Shown here: one piece after another, positions 1 through 11,500 of the stretch
How positions within the stretch are numbered: the first letter of the stretch is position 1
How the letters are laid out: each line of letters begins with the position of its first letter
NCBI GenBank assembly: GCA_014529385.2
Contig: CM043959.1
Coordinates: 13,238,809 to 13,302,808, forward strand
Length of the DNA: 64,000 nucleotides
Direction of reading: 5' to 3'
Source of the DNA: Adiantum capillus-veneris
Lineage: Eukaryota; Streptophyta; Polypodiopsida; Polypodiales; Pteridaceae
Translations under genes and position numbers: made by a program
The notes under the pieces: model-generated
What the model saw: only the letters and a program-made list of their open reading frames with translations
The model's database searches: none
What the model was told of the DNA's origin: nothing

Positions 1-67
1 GAGGTAGAGGTGTCTGAAGCTTCCCTTACTAATCCAAAACCTTCCCTACTTCTATATCAATGGAAAA

Positions 68-916
68 GTGTATATCCATCTCCATCATATCCAATGTCTA
101 CTTAATATGAGGGAAGACTACTGTATTGCAACCATTTCTGAAGCTTCTAAGGTGGCCAAAGATTTTATTGACATAGAAGAAGAGTCAAAAGAGGAGTTTT
201 TGGCACCTGATCTTCAGACATCCAATAAAGATTTTATGCGTGCTCCAGATGCACTTGCTCTATGCATGAGAAGAGTGGAAGAGGAGAAACCTTCCCTCAA
301 AGATGAGGATTTTGAAAAGAGACTTGTTGAACTTGGCATCCAATCTTTTGGCAGAGACTTTAAGCTGAAAAAAATTGGAAAGCAAGTTGACATAAGAGAG
401 ATGACCGGATCATGCAATCTCCTTCAAGAAAAAGTCATTGCCGAAGATGAGTTACAAAAGGTAGATTTTCACCTTGATCTCTCTTCTGAAATCTTTCTTT
501 TTTTTCAAGTTTGTTTTAATTACTCATTATGTCTTGTTTTGCAGATTGAACTCCTTGACAAAGACAATTTTCTTGGAAGAGCTAAAGGCTCCAGAGGGAA
601 AGCAATAGAGGGCTCTTCAAGAAGGGATGCCTCCTCTCTCATGCACTACATGCCTACATTGGATAGTGCCACCTTCTGTGCTTTTCATCTGCAGTATTAT
701 GAAGATCCTGAGTTGCCAATGTTTGCCCTGAAGATATTGTCACGGTTTTTAGGGTACACTGCCCTTCAAATCAATGCAAACAAGATCATGCTACTTGAGA
801 GAGCAGCAGCACTTAGAATATTTGGATATGCGTTCAATGCCTCAAGAGCAGATACTTTCTTCGCTACTCTAGCTATGCAGCAGAGAGACAAATGTCAACC
901 TTCTTGGGGGCTATAA
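68..916 (+). CDS. Hypothetical protein, 3' part of a spliced gene or gene fragment
   Basis: The frame stays open from 68 to a TAA at 914..916, but it probably holds two exons. A consensus donor (AAG|GTAGAT) near 460 and a pyrimidine-rich acceptor ending TTTTGCAG near 544 bracket a T-rich 85-bp stretch whose translation is hydrophobic and unlike the rest. The first part is charged (many Glu and Lys). The second has a compact, well-formed segment rich in Leu and Ala (ANKIMLLERAAALRIFGYAF) and ends CQPSW. I do not recognise the family. The true start is not visible: the ATG at 68 may be intronic, and the gene may begin left of the window. It could also be a pseudogene fragment. Nothing around it suggests a function. 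Confidence 0.4.
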   Translation: MYIHLHHIQCLLNMREDYCIATISEASKVAKDFIDIEEESKEEFLAPDLQTSNKDFMRAPDALALCMRRVEEEKPSLKDEDFEKRLVELGIQSFGRDFKLKKIGKQVDIREMTGSCNLLQEKVIAEDELQKVDFHLDLSSEIFLFFQVCFNYSLCLVLQIELLDKDNFLGRAKGSRGKAIEGSSRRDASSLMHYMPTLDSATFCAFHLQYYEDPELPMFALKILSRFLGYTALQINANKIMLLERAAALRIFGYAFNASRADTFFATLAMQQRDKCQPSWGL

Positions 917-1498
917 AAGAAGAAAGTTTTTGAGATATAGGGATGACATGCCTAGAGATATGAAAAAAAAATCAAAAACTGATGTAAATTTGACAATTTT
1001 TTGCACCAAAATATCTTTTTTGAATTTGGATCTCTTTCAAAAGATTCAGTACAAAGTTTCAAAGTGAAGCATTAATCTCCATCTGTGGTTGATCAACATG
1101 GTTGTTTGATCTCATCCGTTGTAATTGCCTCCTATATAACCAATTGAATAATTCCTTTAGTGCATTGCTCCTTCTTTGTCCCCCTCCCTTTCTCGTACAT
1201 TTGAAAAAAGAAGTCCTCGCTTGATAGTGAGATTTTTCCATTCCCTGAGTATTCCATGTTGCAAGGGGTCCTTGTTTTGCAAAACATGGTCCATGCAGGT
1301 ACAGAATATGCTAAAAATTAAAAAAAAACTTAGTTGAACTCAATAGGATGCAATGTAAAATACTATCCAGACTTTAGAAAGTAATTGAATACTCACCAAG
1401 TAATATGTGATGTCTTTTGCTCCCCAAGCATCTGTAATAGCAATTATTAAAAGCTTTATTGTCTTTTTAAAGTCATCTGCATAAGTAGCAGAGCTAAC
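917..1498. other. No recognisable gene
   Basis: AT-rich stretch between the hypothetical gene and the transposon-like ORF series. I see no coding pattern, RNA gene or clear repeat. Confidence 0.4.
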
Positions 1499-3511
1499 TT
1501 ATTCTCTCAAAATTTTCAAAAAATTGTCGAGCTTCTTCCACATTTTCATGCGTTTGTTGGCTACATCTGGTCTACTTTTGACATTGGTTGTTATAACACA
1601 AAGATCCTTCCAACAGTTCCACATAGCATCAACTTGTTTGTTGTTATGATTACTCAAAAATCTTCTAGCTTTTGCTCCACCCATTGAAACATCTTGCAAA
1701 ACATAACCTGTTCCTTTTGAAAGAATAGGATCTTTTTTTAAATGCACTTGACCACCATGGAAACCCATTTGAGAGAGCAAAGCCTCGCATTTTTCTATGC
1801 ACTCGTCTGCAATTTAGTTGGCTTAATAGAATATGCATAATCAAGATGGAGTCGAAGCAATTTGTCCAAGATTCTAATCTCTGCATGCATTGTACATTTT
1901 TTAAATCTATTGTTAGAATTGGATCCCAAATCATAGAAGACGATGGGTAGTCGATGACGTTCACACTATTTCTCGATGGTGGTTTTCCAATCTCGTGTTC
2001 TGCAAGCCATCCTTTTGTTCTAGTGCTTGCCATGCAATATAGACATAGATACTTGGTATTGGCACCTCCACATACACCAAACATGCACTTTAATGCTTTT
2101 AGGTCGGCACTCAAGTGCCATTCTACAAAAAAGTGACCCATGCCATCTACACAAAGTTTTTCACCTGTATTTTGGTCATGTATAACAGAAGGGATATCGG
2201 TCTGCAAAAACAATCATTTCAATGTATCCTGATTTTCGACTAGTATTTGAGTTGCTTCGATCCACCAAAGCTCCATTTCTGATTGAGTTTTGTAATATGA
2301 GGAATCAAGCTTACCCTAGCTATAGTGCAATGCTCTATTCATAACGGATAAGGATACTCTTTCCATTTTTTGACATTTCTGAATTTAAGCTTCATCCAAT
2401 TTCAGAACACATATAAGTTTCCCTTCACAATCTACTTCTTGCATATTATAGTATCTCACCATAGAAGATTGAACATTTTTTATACTCATCCAAATGTTAT
2501 TAAAAACATTATACTCAAAAGAAGATTTTTTTTTTCTGTTTTTCATATGGCATTGTTCCTTCTATATGATAGTACTCTCCAAAATGTTCTATTTCTTCGT
2601 TTAACAGTCCTAACTTTTCCAACATTGTGAAGCATAAGCAACCCAAAATCTTTAATCTTGTAATACTTTCAAATCTGAAATCAGGTTTTAGAGATGGCCC
2701 TGTAACCCCTTCTACTCACCCCCACTATGTCACAGACTTCTTGCATTTGAGAAGGTTGGACCAGTAAATCCATATCTTTCAGTAAATTTTGAAATACCAA
2801 TTTTTTCTGAGTTTGATTTTCAAGAAGTTTCAAAAGTTTAAGAATATCACTTCTGTTCATTGCCTCATTCAAAAATCTCACCCTTTTTTGAACATTGGAC
2901 ATATCAAATCCTAAAAGACTAGTCACATGTTCTCTAGTAATCTTTAATCTTTTTTTTCTTTGTTCAGAACCTTCTGTTAAGTTTACTACATCTCTCATTC
3001 GTTTTACTCGTGCTCTTAATCCTATTAGAGTTTCTTTTAAAGTCCGAAGCTAGTGATTTTCTTGTTTTAGAGATGCTATTTGGTTTTCAAGTTCTAAAAT
3101 TCTTATTGCATTTGAAGACAAAACAGTTTTGAGATATTGAATGTAATGTGTATGATCAATGTGTAAATGAGATAACCCAAAACTATATCCTAGTAAGCCA
3201 TCAACCCCATCACCAACAAATCTCATCAAATCATGAGGTGTGTGAAAAGATGAATACCTTCCAGTGCTAGGATCCAGTGGATACAAGCTCCCATCTGTCC
3301 ATATATCAATGTGTTTCTTTCCCTCGTTGAGAAGTTGTTGTGCTTCATTTGCAATAATTGGTCTTTGATAGACACTCCACGTAGTAGAATATTCTTGGCT
3401 TAGCTTAATGTTCAAGTGAAACTTGCGGTTATCACTAATGGAAGATGTATTAGTCATTGTAAGTAACGAAGGAGCAGAAAGTATAATGGAAATAACATAA
3501 CAACAGAACAA
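1499..3511 (-). mobile_element. Decayed transposon-like coding region, DDE-transposase-like in part
   Basis: On the minus strand, several frames follow one another in a coherent order. First (3511..3050) comes an N-terminal part with WTDGSLYPLDPSTGRYSSFH and a coiled-coil end. Then, after one in-frame stop at about 3050, comes a Lys/Leu-rich part (3050..2681). Then comes a part with HFFVEWHLSADLKALKCMFG, followed by a CxxC pair (LCLYC) and a region continuing to 1499. The His/Asp pattern followed by a Cys pair recalls animal and plant transposase-like proteins of uncertain class. I cannot name the superfamily or find terminal inverted repeats. Stops and frame changes show it is dead. A host gene pseudogene is an alternative. 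Confidence 0.4.
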
Positions 3512-4983
3512 GGTGCATCAGAGAAGAAGAGATAAAGCTCGCGAAAGGTGAGAGAAAAAAGAGAGATTCAAAAGTGGAAACAACTATTTGCAGCCAAGTG
3601 AAGTAAATGAAAACCAATTTCGAGATGAACCACAAAGGAATGTGAAGAAAACGATATCTTTTTGAATATTTACAGATATGTACCTAGATACGCTTTAGAT
3701 TACGTAGATATGCTTTGAATGACCAAAACAAACAAATTTGAAACCGTTTTGACCATGAACGGCTCTGCTAATTAGTAATTTAACCAATTCCTTACACAAC
3801 CCTTTTTGAGTCGTTTTTGGTCCTAATGGCTCCTCTCCTACGTGCTTGGTCTTGGTAATTCCAACTATACTCATGTGGTGGGATACCCAATTCAAAACAG
3901 GAAAATCCTCACAATCAACTTCAAAATCACCTAACCACCAAATGTTCTCTGCATGAACACTAGAATTTTTGAGATCTTTTTGGCCTCTCTTGTATCAAAG
4001 CATTTAATCTATATTATGGAGACTTTCAAGTCTTCTATTCTTCTAACTCTCACTTTCATCTAACTTAATTAAAAAAATGGCTTGTCCATTTTTACCTCAA
4101 AATGTTAAAGATCAATGAATTTCATCATTAGTATTTATAAAATTCTTAAGTCAAAGAACAGGTTATTGAAACAATTAACCTTTTGATTTTTTCACCTTCT
4201 CAACAAGATATACGTCATCAACGTAATAAGGTTCTCCAATCATCTTCATGACCCCGATGTTGATTTCAAACTTTGCTTGCTTTGGTAAAAAGCATCCCTA
4301 CAATTTTGTCTAAAAGATGTTTTTGTGGAAGAAGAAGCTCAAACCTGGTTAGCATGTACGAAAAAGAGAGCTAAGAGCTCACAAAATTTGTATGATATGT
4401 TGTTGCCTCTATTTCAGGAGAAACTACAAATGTAAATCTTAACAAGGCACATGTACAACCCCTTCGCGATCAATGCCGTTACACTTTTTTGTTGCAAATC
4501 TATCTAATGTGATTAAGGAGGATAGAACTAAAAATATGCATGCTAGAAGAATGCCAAAACGTGGTGCAAACCTTGCATGCCATTAAGTTGGATGTATTTG
4601 TGTAGTTATATTCGCTTAATTTCTCAATATGCCTTTTTATACATCAAATAATTATGTTTTAGTTGTTGATGATGTAATATGAGCAAGTACTTTTATCATT
4701 TGATGAGGCACAAAATTTACAAAACTAGTTGGCTACAATATAATGCTATTGTTAAAAATGATGGGTTTTCAAGCTAAGATAGAACATGATGATAGTTTTC
4801 ACCGCTATAGGTCTAAAATTTTAAGACTTTTGATCCCACTTATCATATGACTACCATTCATGGTATTTATGCAATTAGCAACCCATAATGGTTGAGATAA
4901 ACATCAACTCGACAAAAGGCTACATTTTATAATGGTGATCAAAATGAAAAAATGCATGTAGTGCATCCTATGATATTGTTTAA
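3512..4983. other. No recognisable gene
   Basis: AT-rich sequence with only short, non-convincing reading frames. It probably consists of old repeat remnants. Confidence 0.35.
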
Positions 4984-5262
4984 GAAACCAAGGTGTGCCG
5001 GCTTAATAAGGCTTTGTATGGTTTAAAGCAAGCTCCACATGCTTGGTATGGAAAGATTCACCCTTCACTGCACAAGACTCTTAGAATAGTCAAACTCAAA
5101 GCCCTTTGTTTGTCAAATGTCTCGGTGATGCATTTCAACTCTGCGTTGATGGCATGCTGCTCACTAGACAAAATAGCCCATATTGCAAATTTTAAGGTCG
5201 ATTTGAATGCCTCTATTGAAACGTTGAATTTAAGAATTTCATGCAATCTAAGAAACTGTTAG
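4984..5262 (+). mobile_element. Ty1/copia reverse transcriptase remnant
   Basis: The plus-strand translation begins with a Leu-Asn-Lys-Ala-Leu-Tyr-Gly-Leu-Lys-Gln-Ala-Pro core (LNKALYGLKQAPHAWY). This is the hallmark segment of copia reverse transcriptase just after the catalytic region. After about 30 residues the frame becomes meaningless, so only a short relic is left. No LTRs, integrase or gag could be tied to it. Confidence 0.75.
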
Positions 5263-6614
5263 CAAGTACACTGAGACATTGTTGCGTAGATTAGGTCTCA
5301 AGGGTTGCAAGCCTATTGCTACTCTTGTGGAGACAAGGTTTGAAGCTTAGTCTTCCTAAGATCAAGACTACTTTGATGTCACCCTCATTCAACACGGTTT
5401 TGATTGCTTGACTTAATGTATGCATTACAATACCATGTAAGTATGCAATCTTGCGAGTAGGCATATTTATGAAGACCAAGGTCTACAACGTCGAAGATAG
5501 TTCAACATAGCATTTGCTATTACGTAAGTGGCACTATGCATCTTGGGTTGTTTTAATCAAAGGAAGATCATTGCCGTCAAATTGACATACATTTCAAGCC
5601 ACAAATTGGGATGACTGATATGAGACATGAGTGTCCACTAGTGGTTTTTCCTTCACGCTCGATAGCTCATGGATATATTTGTTGAGCAAGAAGCAACCTA
5701 CATTGGCCACTTCTAGTTGTGAGGCTCGAGTACAGAGTACCATACACAACTCCTATCGAGTGCTTTGGGCTCAAAACTCCTTTTGACTAACTTGGTTTGC
5801 AAAAAAAACTATCCCCACTACCAATTAGAGCGCTTTGACAACTATGAGGAACCTAGTGTTCTATGCTTGCACAAAGCATATCTAAACGCATGTTCATTAA
5901 GTCAAGGAGAGTGAGTATGAGTTTAATTTGGCTTATGTGCCTACCCAAGCCAACCTTCATTAGTGTAAGTGGGTAACTAGAGGAGAGCCTCCATGTCTCT
6001 GGATCCCTCGAAATAAGCAACATAACTATCTCTGATCTATCAATTCCAATAGGTCTCTAAGTATGTGTTGTCTTATGAGAAGGAATGCACAAAGATCTCG
6101 TAGGCTCCTATATGAGTAGGCTCTTATATGATAGACATTTGCATCCATAATGATGCTTCTTCATCCATCCCCACAGGCCGTACATTTCCTCTAATCACTC
6201 GGCATGTATGCTACATGCCCAACCTCAATCTCTGAATTGTGAGATGAGACTCTAGGTTGTCCAATTATCACTCTGGCATATGGGTATGTATGTGCCCATG
6301 TATCCGGTCACTGGATGAAGCATCTGCTAGAGAGTCGTCAAGTGTCCTCTAAATCTTTGAAGGAAGAGGCAATATAGGTGAAATCCATGCCCCTCATATG
6401 TAAAGCTGACAAATATCCATTATGATCCACACCGTGTGTGAACCACCATGTCGTCTGTGCATACCATGATATACCCTTTCTTGCCTCTACGAGCTGCCTA
6501 AACGTCTCAAAAGATCTAAATGAAAATTTGTCATGTCATAGCTCTCTCAATTTCTCGATGAAACATACTCCCCGAGAGAAAACCTTCCCTAAGCACTCTC
6601 ATAATGTCATATGG
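5263..6614. other. No recognisable gene
   Basis: Short frames only. It may be further copia-derived decay next to the reverse transcriptase relic, but I cannot support a specific call. Confidence 0.3.
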
Positions 6615-6756
6615 GACGGAGGGTTCTCATGACCTATGGTCTCTCGATCTGTCCCAACCATGGAGGTGTAAGTCAAGGTGGCCACATGACGGAGGGTTCT
6701 CATGACCTATGGTCTCGATCTGTCCCCACCATGGAGGTGCAAGTCAAGGTGGCCAA
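6615..6756 (+). repeat. Tandem duplication, 73-bp period
   Basis: Two adjacent copies start GACGGAGGGTTCTCATGACC, at 6615 and 6688. They differ by a few substitutions and a 2-bp deletion (CTCTCG versus CTCG). They look like a recent local duplication in non-coding DNA. Confidence 0.9.
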
Positions 6757-7672
6757 ACTGTTGTTGCATACATCATGGCATGGGCAGCTAAGTTGCCAGA
6801 AAGACTCCGCTTATTTGTGTTGGGCTCCTTAAAGTGCACCTAATAGCAACAGTGCTCCAACATTGCTAATGCAATATAAACTCTAGTGAGCATGTCTCTC
6901 GTTGCACTCTCCATGGAGAAACAACCTGTAGTGGTAATATAGGTTATCCCAAGTTATATATATAAGTCTTACAACCTCGACCCACCTAGTGTGAATAGCA
7001 CTCTTGTCTTTATCAATCTGGATGTATGAAAAATCAGAGCCTAGGTCTTCCAAGGTTCATTGAGCCGTCTATGAAAAGAAAATTATCCAAGGCTTGCAGA
7101 GGATGTTAGAGTCCCCCCCTATGACTCAAATACCAAGACAATATCATATATGTATAGTATACTACGAACAATACCACCTGCCAAATTCATGCCCATACTT
7201 CCTGCACGAAGAACGCGCTCACATCTTGTCGATGTAGAGGCAGGCTGTTCGCAATTTGACACCTCGCAAGAGAGGTGACAATGCAACAAAATAAGTAAAA
7301 GGATTCTCAAAATTAAGGTATCTTCATAAGGTGGTTCCTTACAATTGATATGATGAATGTCATGACATGTTTGCTAAGACTGTCCCTTGGACTGCTGTTG
7401 ATAAAAAATTGACGTTTAGTGGAGTTTGCATCATATAAAAGATGGAATATGCCCCTCACAATTTTTGGTTGGTAGTCCTTCACAACTGCAATTCTCTTGT
7501 AATTTGTCTCAAAATTCTTTCAAAATGTCGATCTTTACACTAGGACATGTTAAAAACTTACCTGTTTTTTTCCAAGACAATCTTGAAATCTGTCTGGGAT
7601 TTTGTAAACTTTGCAATACCAAGTGACGAGGCAGATTCCTCAGAAAAGAAAGAACTACATATAATAACATGT
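6757..7672. other. Non-coding region downstream of TASH3
   Basis: No gene is recognised. The part nearest 7672 should carry the TASH3 3' UTR on the minus strand, since the stop codon is at 7673..7675. Confidence 0.4.
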
Positions 7673-8507
7673 TTATGAAGTGACATACAAAATCGGAACT
7701 AAACCAGCAATTTTGCCATCTCGACCCGGTTTCTTTTTTCGTACCTAGGAAAATGCACCAAAAACTGGGTTTAACGACAACTCATAAACTTGAGACAGAA
7801 TAAGGAGAAAAACCTACATGAAACCATCCATCGACCTCATACTCGATCTCTAATTCTTCTCCAGCGGTAAGGTTCAGCTGCAATTCCACATCATATTCTT
7901 CTTAGGACAGCACACCGTCATGGTCATACCACTCATTACTGCAGAACAACTAGGTACCTCTTCATCTCCACCAGCAGTGAAATCATATAATGCTTTCCCA
8001 AACTGAGGAGTCTCTTGTGGTTCCTCATCATCGTCGGCCCTTCCAAGTACATCGTCAGGTAGATTTCCGAAGGAATCCATCCGTCCCATGAAACTGCTGC
8101 TTTGTTTCTGAGCACCCATCCTTGATGTAGCCTATTGCAATGTGATATATTTGGCCAGGAAAAGTTGTAAAGATTAGGGAGGATAAAATAGAGAGCCATT
8201 CATGGCATTTACATAAAAATCAACACTTATTTTCACAATAGAGATTGGAGTAGAAAGTAAACAGAAGGATGCAGAACATTCTTGCTTCACCGTCTGTGCG
8301 TGACAAAGGTTTCACGCTTAAGGCACATAAATTTGTAGGTTTAGTAATTAGTTACACCTTTAGAACTGTCTTATAAAAAGCAACAAAATTATTTTAACTA
8401 CCCTTGAGAGGAGAAGACATTACCAAAAACTCTGGCAGCTGGTCTGATGATGAGTCCATTGATAAATTGCTTACCCGACTTGTAGGATGAGAAGATAACT
8501 GCTTTTC
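7673..8507 (-). CDS. TASH3: TASH3 terminal exons with SH3 domain
   Basis: Four small exons on the minus strand. 8507..8424 encodes a Ser-rich linker. 8131..7958 encodes the linker and the first SH3 strand ([12 protein letters not shown]). 7877..7818 encodes the acidic RT-loop region and the conserved Trp (YEVDGWF). 7744..7673 encodes the basic end with GLVPILYVT, the conserved Pro and Tyr of the ligand groove, then TAA. The acceptor before 7744 reads TTTTCCTAG and the donor after 7818 reads GTAGGT. The SH3 domain is complete. This block is separated from the upstream exons by a transposon-filled intron of about 16.9 kb. Confidence 0.85.
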
Positions 8508-11500
8508 CTGTAACACCACACAAGACCACACAGAAACATGAGGATTTATCCAAACAATAAGCACATCAAGAAACTTGAAAGTGACTACATGCAACCTGTG
8601 AATTCAGCAGCAAAAGCAGGCCCCCCTAAATCTATCAATATCTCAATGGGAAAACAAAATGACCCATTTAAGCTTTGAGCGGTTTACCTTGGGACTTCCT
8701 ACAAAGATCTGAGGTCACTGCTTAGAGCATAAAATCAGATTCCATTCAGGAACTGATGAGTCATGCGAAACGGGGTTTTGCCATTCATTCAAGCAATTTG
8801 ACCTACCCCACAGATGAAATCATGACGCAAAGGACCGAACAGACTTGGAAGAATGAAAGTAGAAAGAGGAAGAGCAACCCAGAAAAGAAAGAAAAGGATG
8901 CACGACCCAAGCTTACTCTTCAAAAGAGAGCTCTCTACATCAAAGAGGGGAAGTGCTTTGGATGCGGAGAAACTGGGCATATCTCCGCAAAGTGCCCTAA
9001 AAAGGCACCGAAAGAACAGAATGACAACGATGAAGACACGCATGACGGTTCGAAAGCAGCTGAGGAACGTGGACGAAAAGGCAAGATGAAAGCCAGACTG
9101 GTTCCAGATTGCATGGGTACTGACCCAAGCACGATTGACGAGAGTACAAAACTATGGAGAGCATGGGGCAAAGTGAAAGACCAAGAAGCCCAGATTTTCT
9201 TTGATGGAGGACCCAAGGCCAACTTCATTTCACCTGAACTAGCGGCGCGACTAGAGATCACAACCGATCGGATGGGACCACTAGCAGAGGCAGTTCTAGC
9301 GACACCTGGCAGGGACGTAGCCATTACACCTGTCATTGGCAAACTTCGGTTGCATTGTCAGGGGTATTTGAGGCACAAGGACTTCTACATAATGCCCTTG
9401 GAAGGTTGTGATGTCCTCTTGGGAATTCCCTAGTACCATAAGAACAACGCCGTGGTCGACTGGGCGAGAAAAGCCACCTTCACTACACAGAAGGGCAGAA
9501 CCATTGTACTTGATGTAAAACTTAAGGGCAAGTCTGTCCCTATTGTATCGGCTTCGGCCGATTCAAAATTAATAAAATCCAGTCTGTTTGTTTACTCGGT
9601 CTTTTTGAAAGAGTTGAATGATGAGGATAGGACAAATATGTCTGAACTTGATAAAGAACGCCAAGATTTTCTCCACACTCATGCCGATTGCTTTTCAGAG
9701 GGCCTGCCACGCGAGTTACCACCCACTCGTCCTGAGGATCATACCATTGATCTGATACTTGGAAGCACACCACCGAACCGGCCACCTTACCGTGTGAGCC
9801 GAGCCCAGAACAAAGAAATTATGAACCAAGTAAAAGACCTCTTGGAAAAGGGTCTTGTCCAGCCTAGTACTTCACCATACTGCTTCTCCCCTTTCTCGTG
9901 GGGACCCACAGAGGTGACTGCCTGACATTGAAAGAGAAATTCTCTACTTGACCCGTTTTGACTTTGCCGAACTTGCAGAAGTCATTTGAAGTATATTGTG
10001 ATGCTTGTGGTCGTACTCTGGGTGCGGTTTTAATGCAAGAAGGCCATGTCATTGCCTACGAGAGCCGATTGTTCTCAAGGCCAAAATTGAGAGCACAGAT
10101 TTATGAGAAAGAGCTTTTGGCGGTTATCCATGCTCTTACTCAGTGGCGACATTACCTACTCGGAGCGGATTTTACTGTCTTTACAGACCATCGGAGTTTA
10201 AGCTACTTCTTGTCACAGAAGCAGCTATCCAAAAAGCAGATGCGGTGGGCGAACATCTTGTCACAATTTCACTTCCAGATTGTCCATGTGCAGGGACAGA
10301 AGAATTTGGTGGCGGATGCTTTGTCCCGGAAGCCGTAGGTTCTAGCTATTTTCGCGTAGGAGCTTCGTGGATATGGTCGATCAATATGCCACAGATATAG
10401 ATTTTGCAGATATTTTCACTCGGATACGGAATGGGGAGATAATAACGGCATAACAGACTTTTAGGACTCGATGCGCGATGAAGTAAGGGTTGGAGTGGTT
10501 AATAAGTCCGGGGTCAAGACCCAAAGATTTCTAGTAAACTTTGGAAGCGCCATCTTGCTCTATCTGCTCTTTGCTAGGACCGGGATTCTTTCAGAACAGC
10601 ACACACCTGAAGCTCTGATACGACTGTCACGCGGACGGGCACCACGTGCCAACGGAAAAGAACATACTGAACAACTTTAAGCACTTCAAATAACAATTGA
10701 ACTGAAAGAGATGCGCGACACACAAGACGGGGAGTTGGCGGAGTTCCACCCCTAGAGAGCACTGGCCCCAAACCTTGGCACCCCTTTCGGTATTTCTTTA
10801 GATTGCTTGAACTCAGTATAATGCCGGTACTACACGCTCTGCACCTTCACCTAGAAACGTGCCAGAGAATGAGTCCATGGCACAAATTTAAAGGCCCTTG
10901 GCCTATGAAAAGCAGTTACATGGAAAGCTTCAAAAGCATCTAGTCCCAAAAACTAGCATAAAAAGCTCCCAACGCAAATTACGGAAATCCGTAAAGCTAC
11001 CACGTCATCAGCGCAAAACGCAAAAATCCGTACAAGTGCCACGTCAGCATGTCAGCACATTTAGGGGATGGCCATATAGCTGTCATGTCATCATCTTCTA
11101 CGTTGTGTGTTTTTTGTTTTGTTTTGTATTAGGAGTCGGGTTGGGCACTCCCCGACGCTCCTTACACAAGAACGACCAGGACTATGCACCCAGGCTCCTA
11201 GGGAAGACGCTTTTACGTGAGGCCAGAATTATCTACACTCTTAGAGCAGTGCCCTTGAGAGACCCATCTCGCTGACTAGTTATGGGCGTGACAGCGACCA
11301 AGTACCTCTCTTTAAAGGCCCAGGTACTGCAGGACTTGCTTGGTCTTCCCTTTGGAACTGCCTCCTTTAGGTAACTTAACACTCACCTCACTAAACTACC
11401 CTTGTAACCCGACGGTTTTCCCCTAGGAAATGCCATACCCGCTTGGAAGGGCGTTGGCTCACACGTGGCGTCCGCTGAGGTTGGTGGTGTCTCCCTTTAC

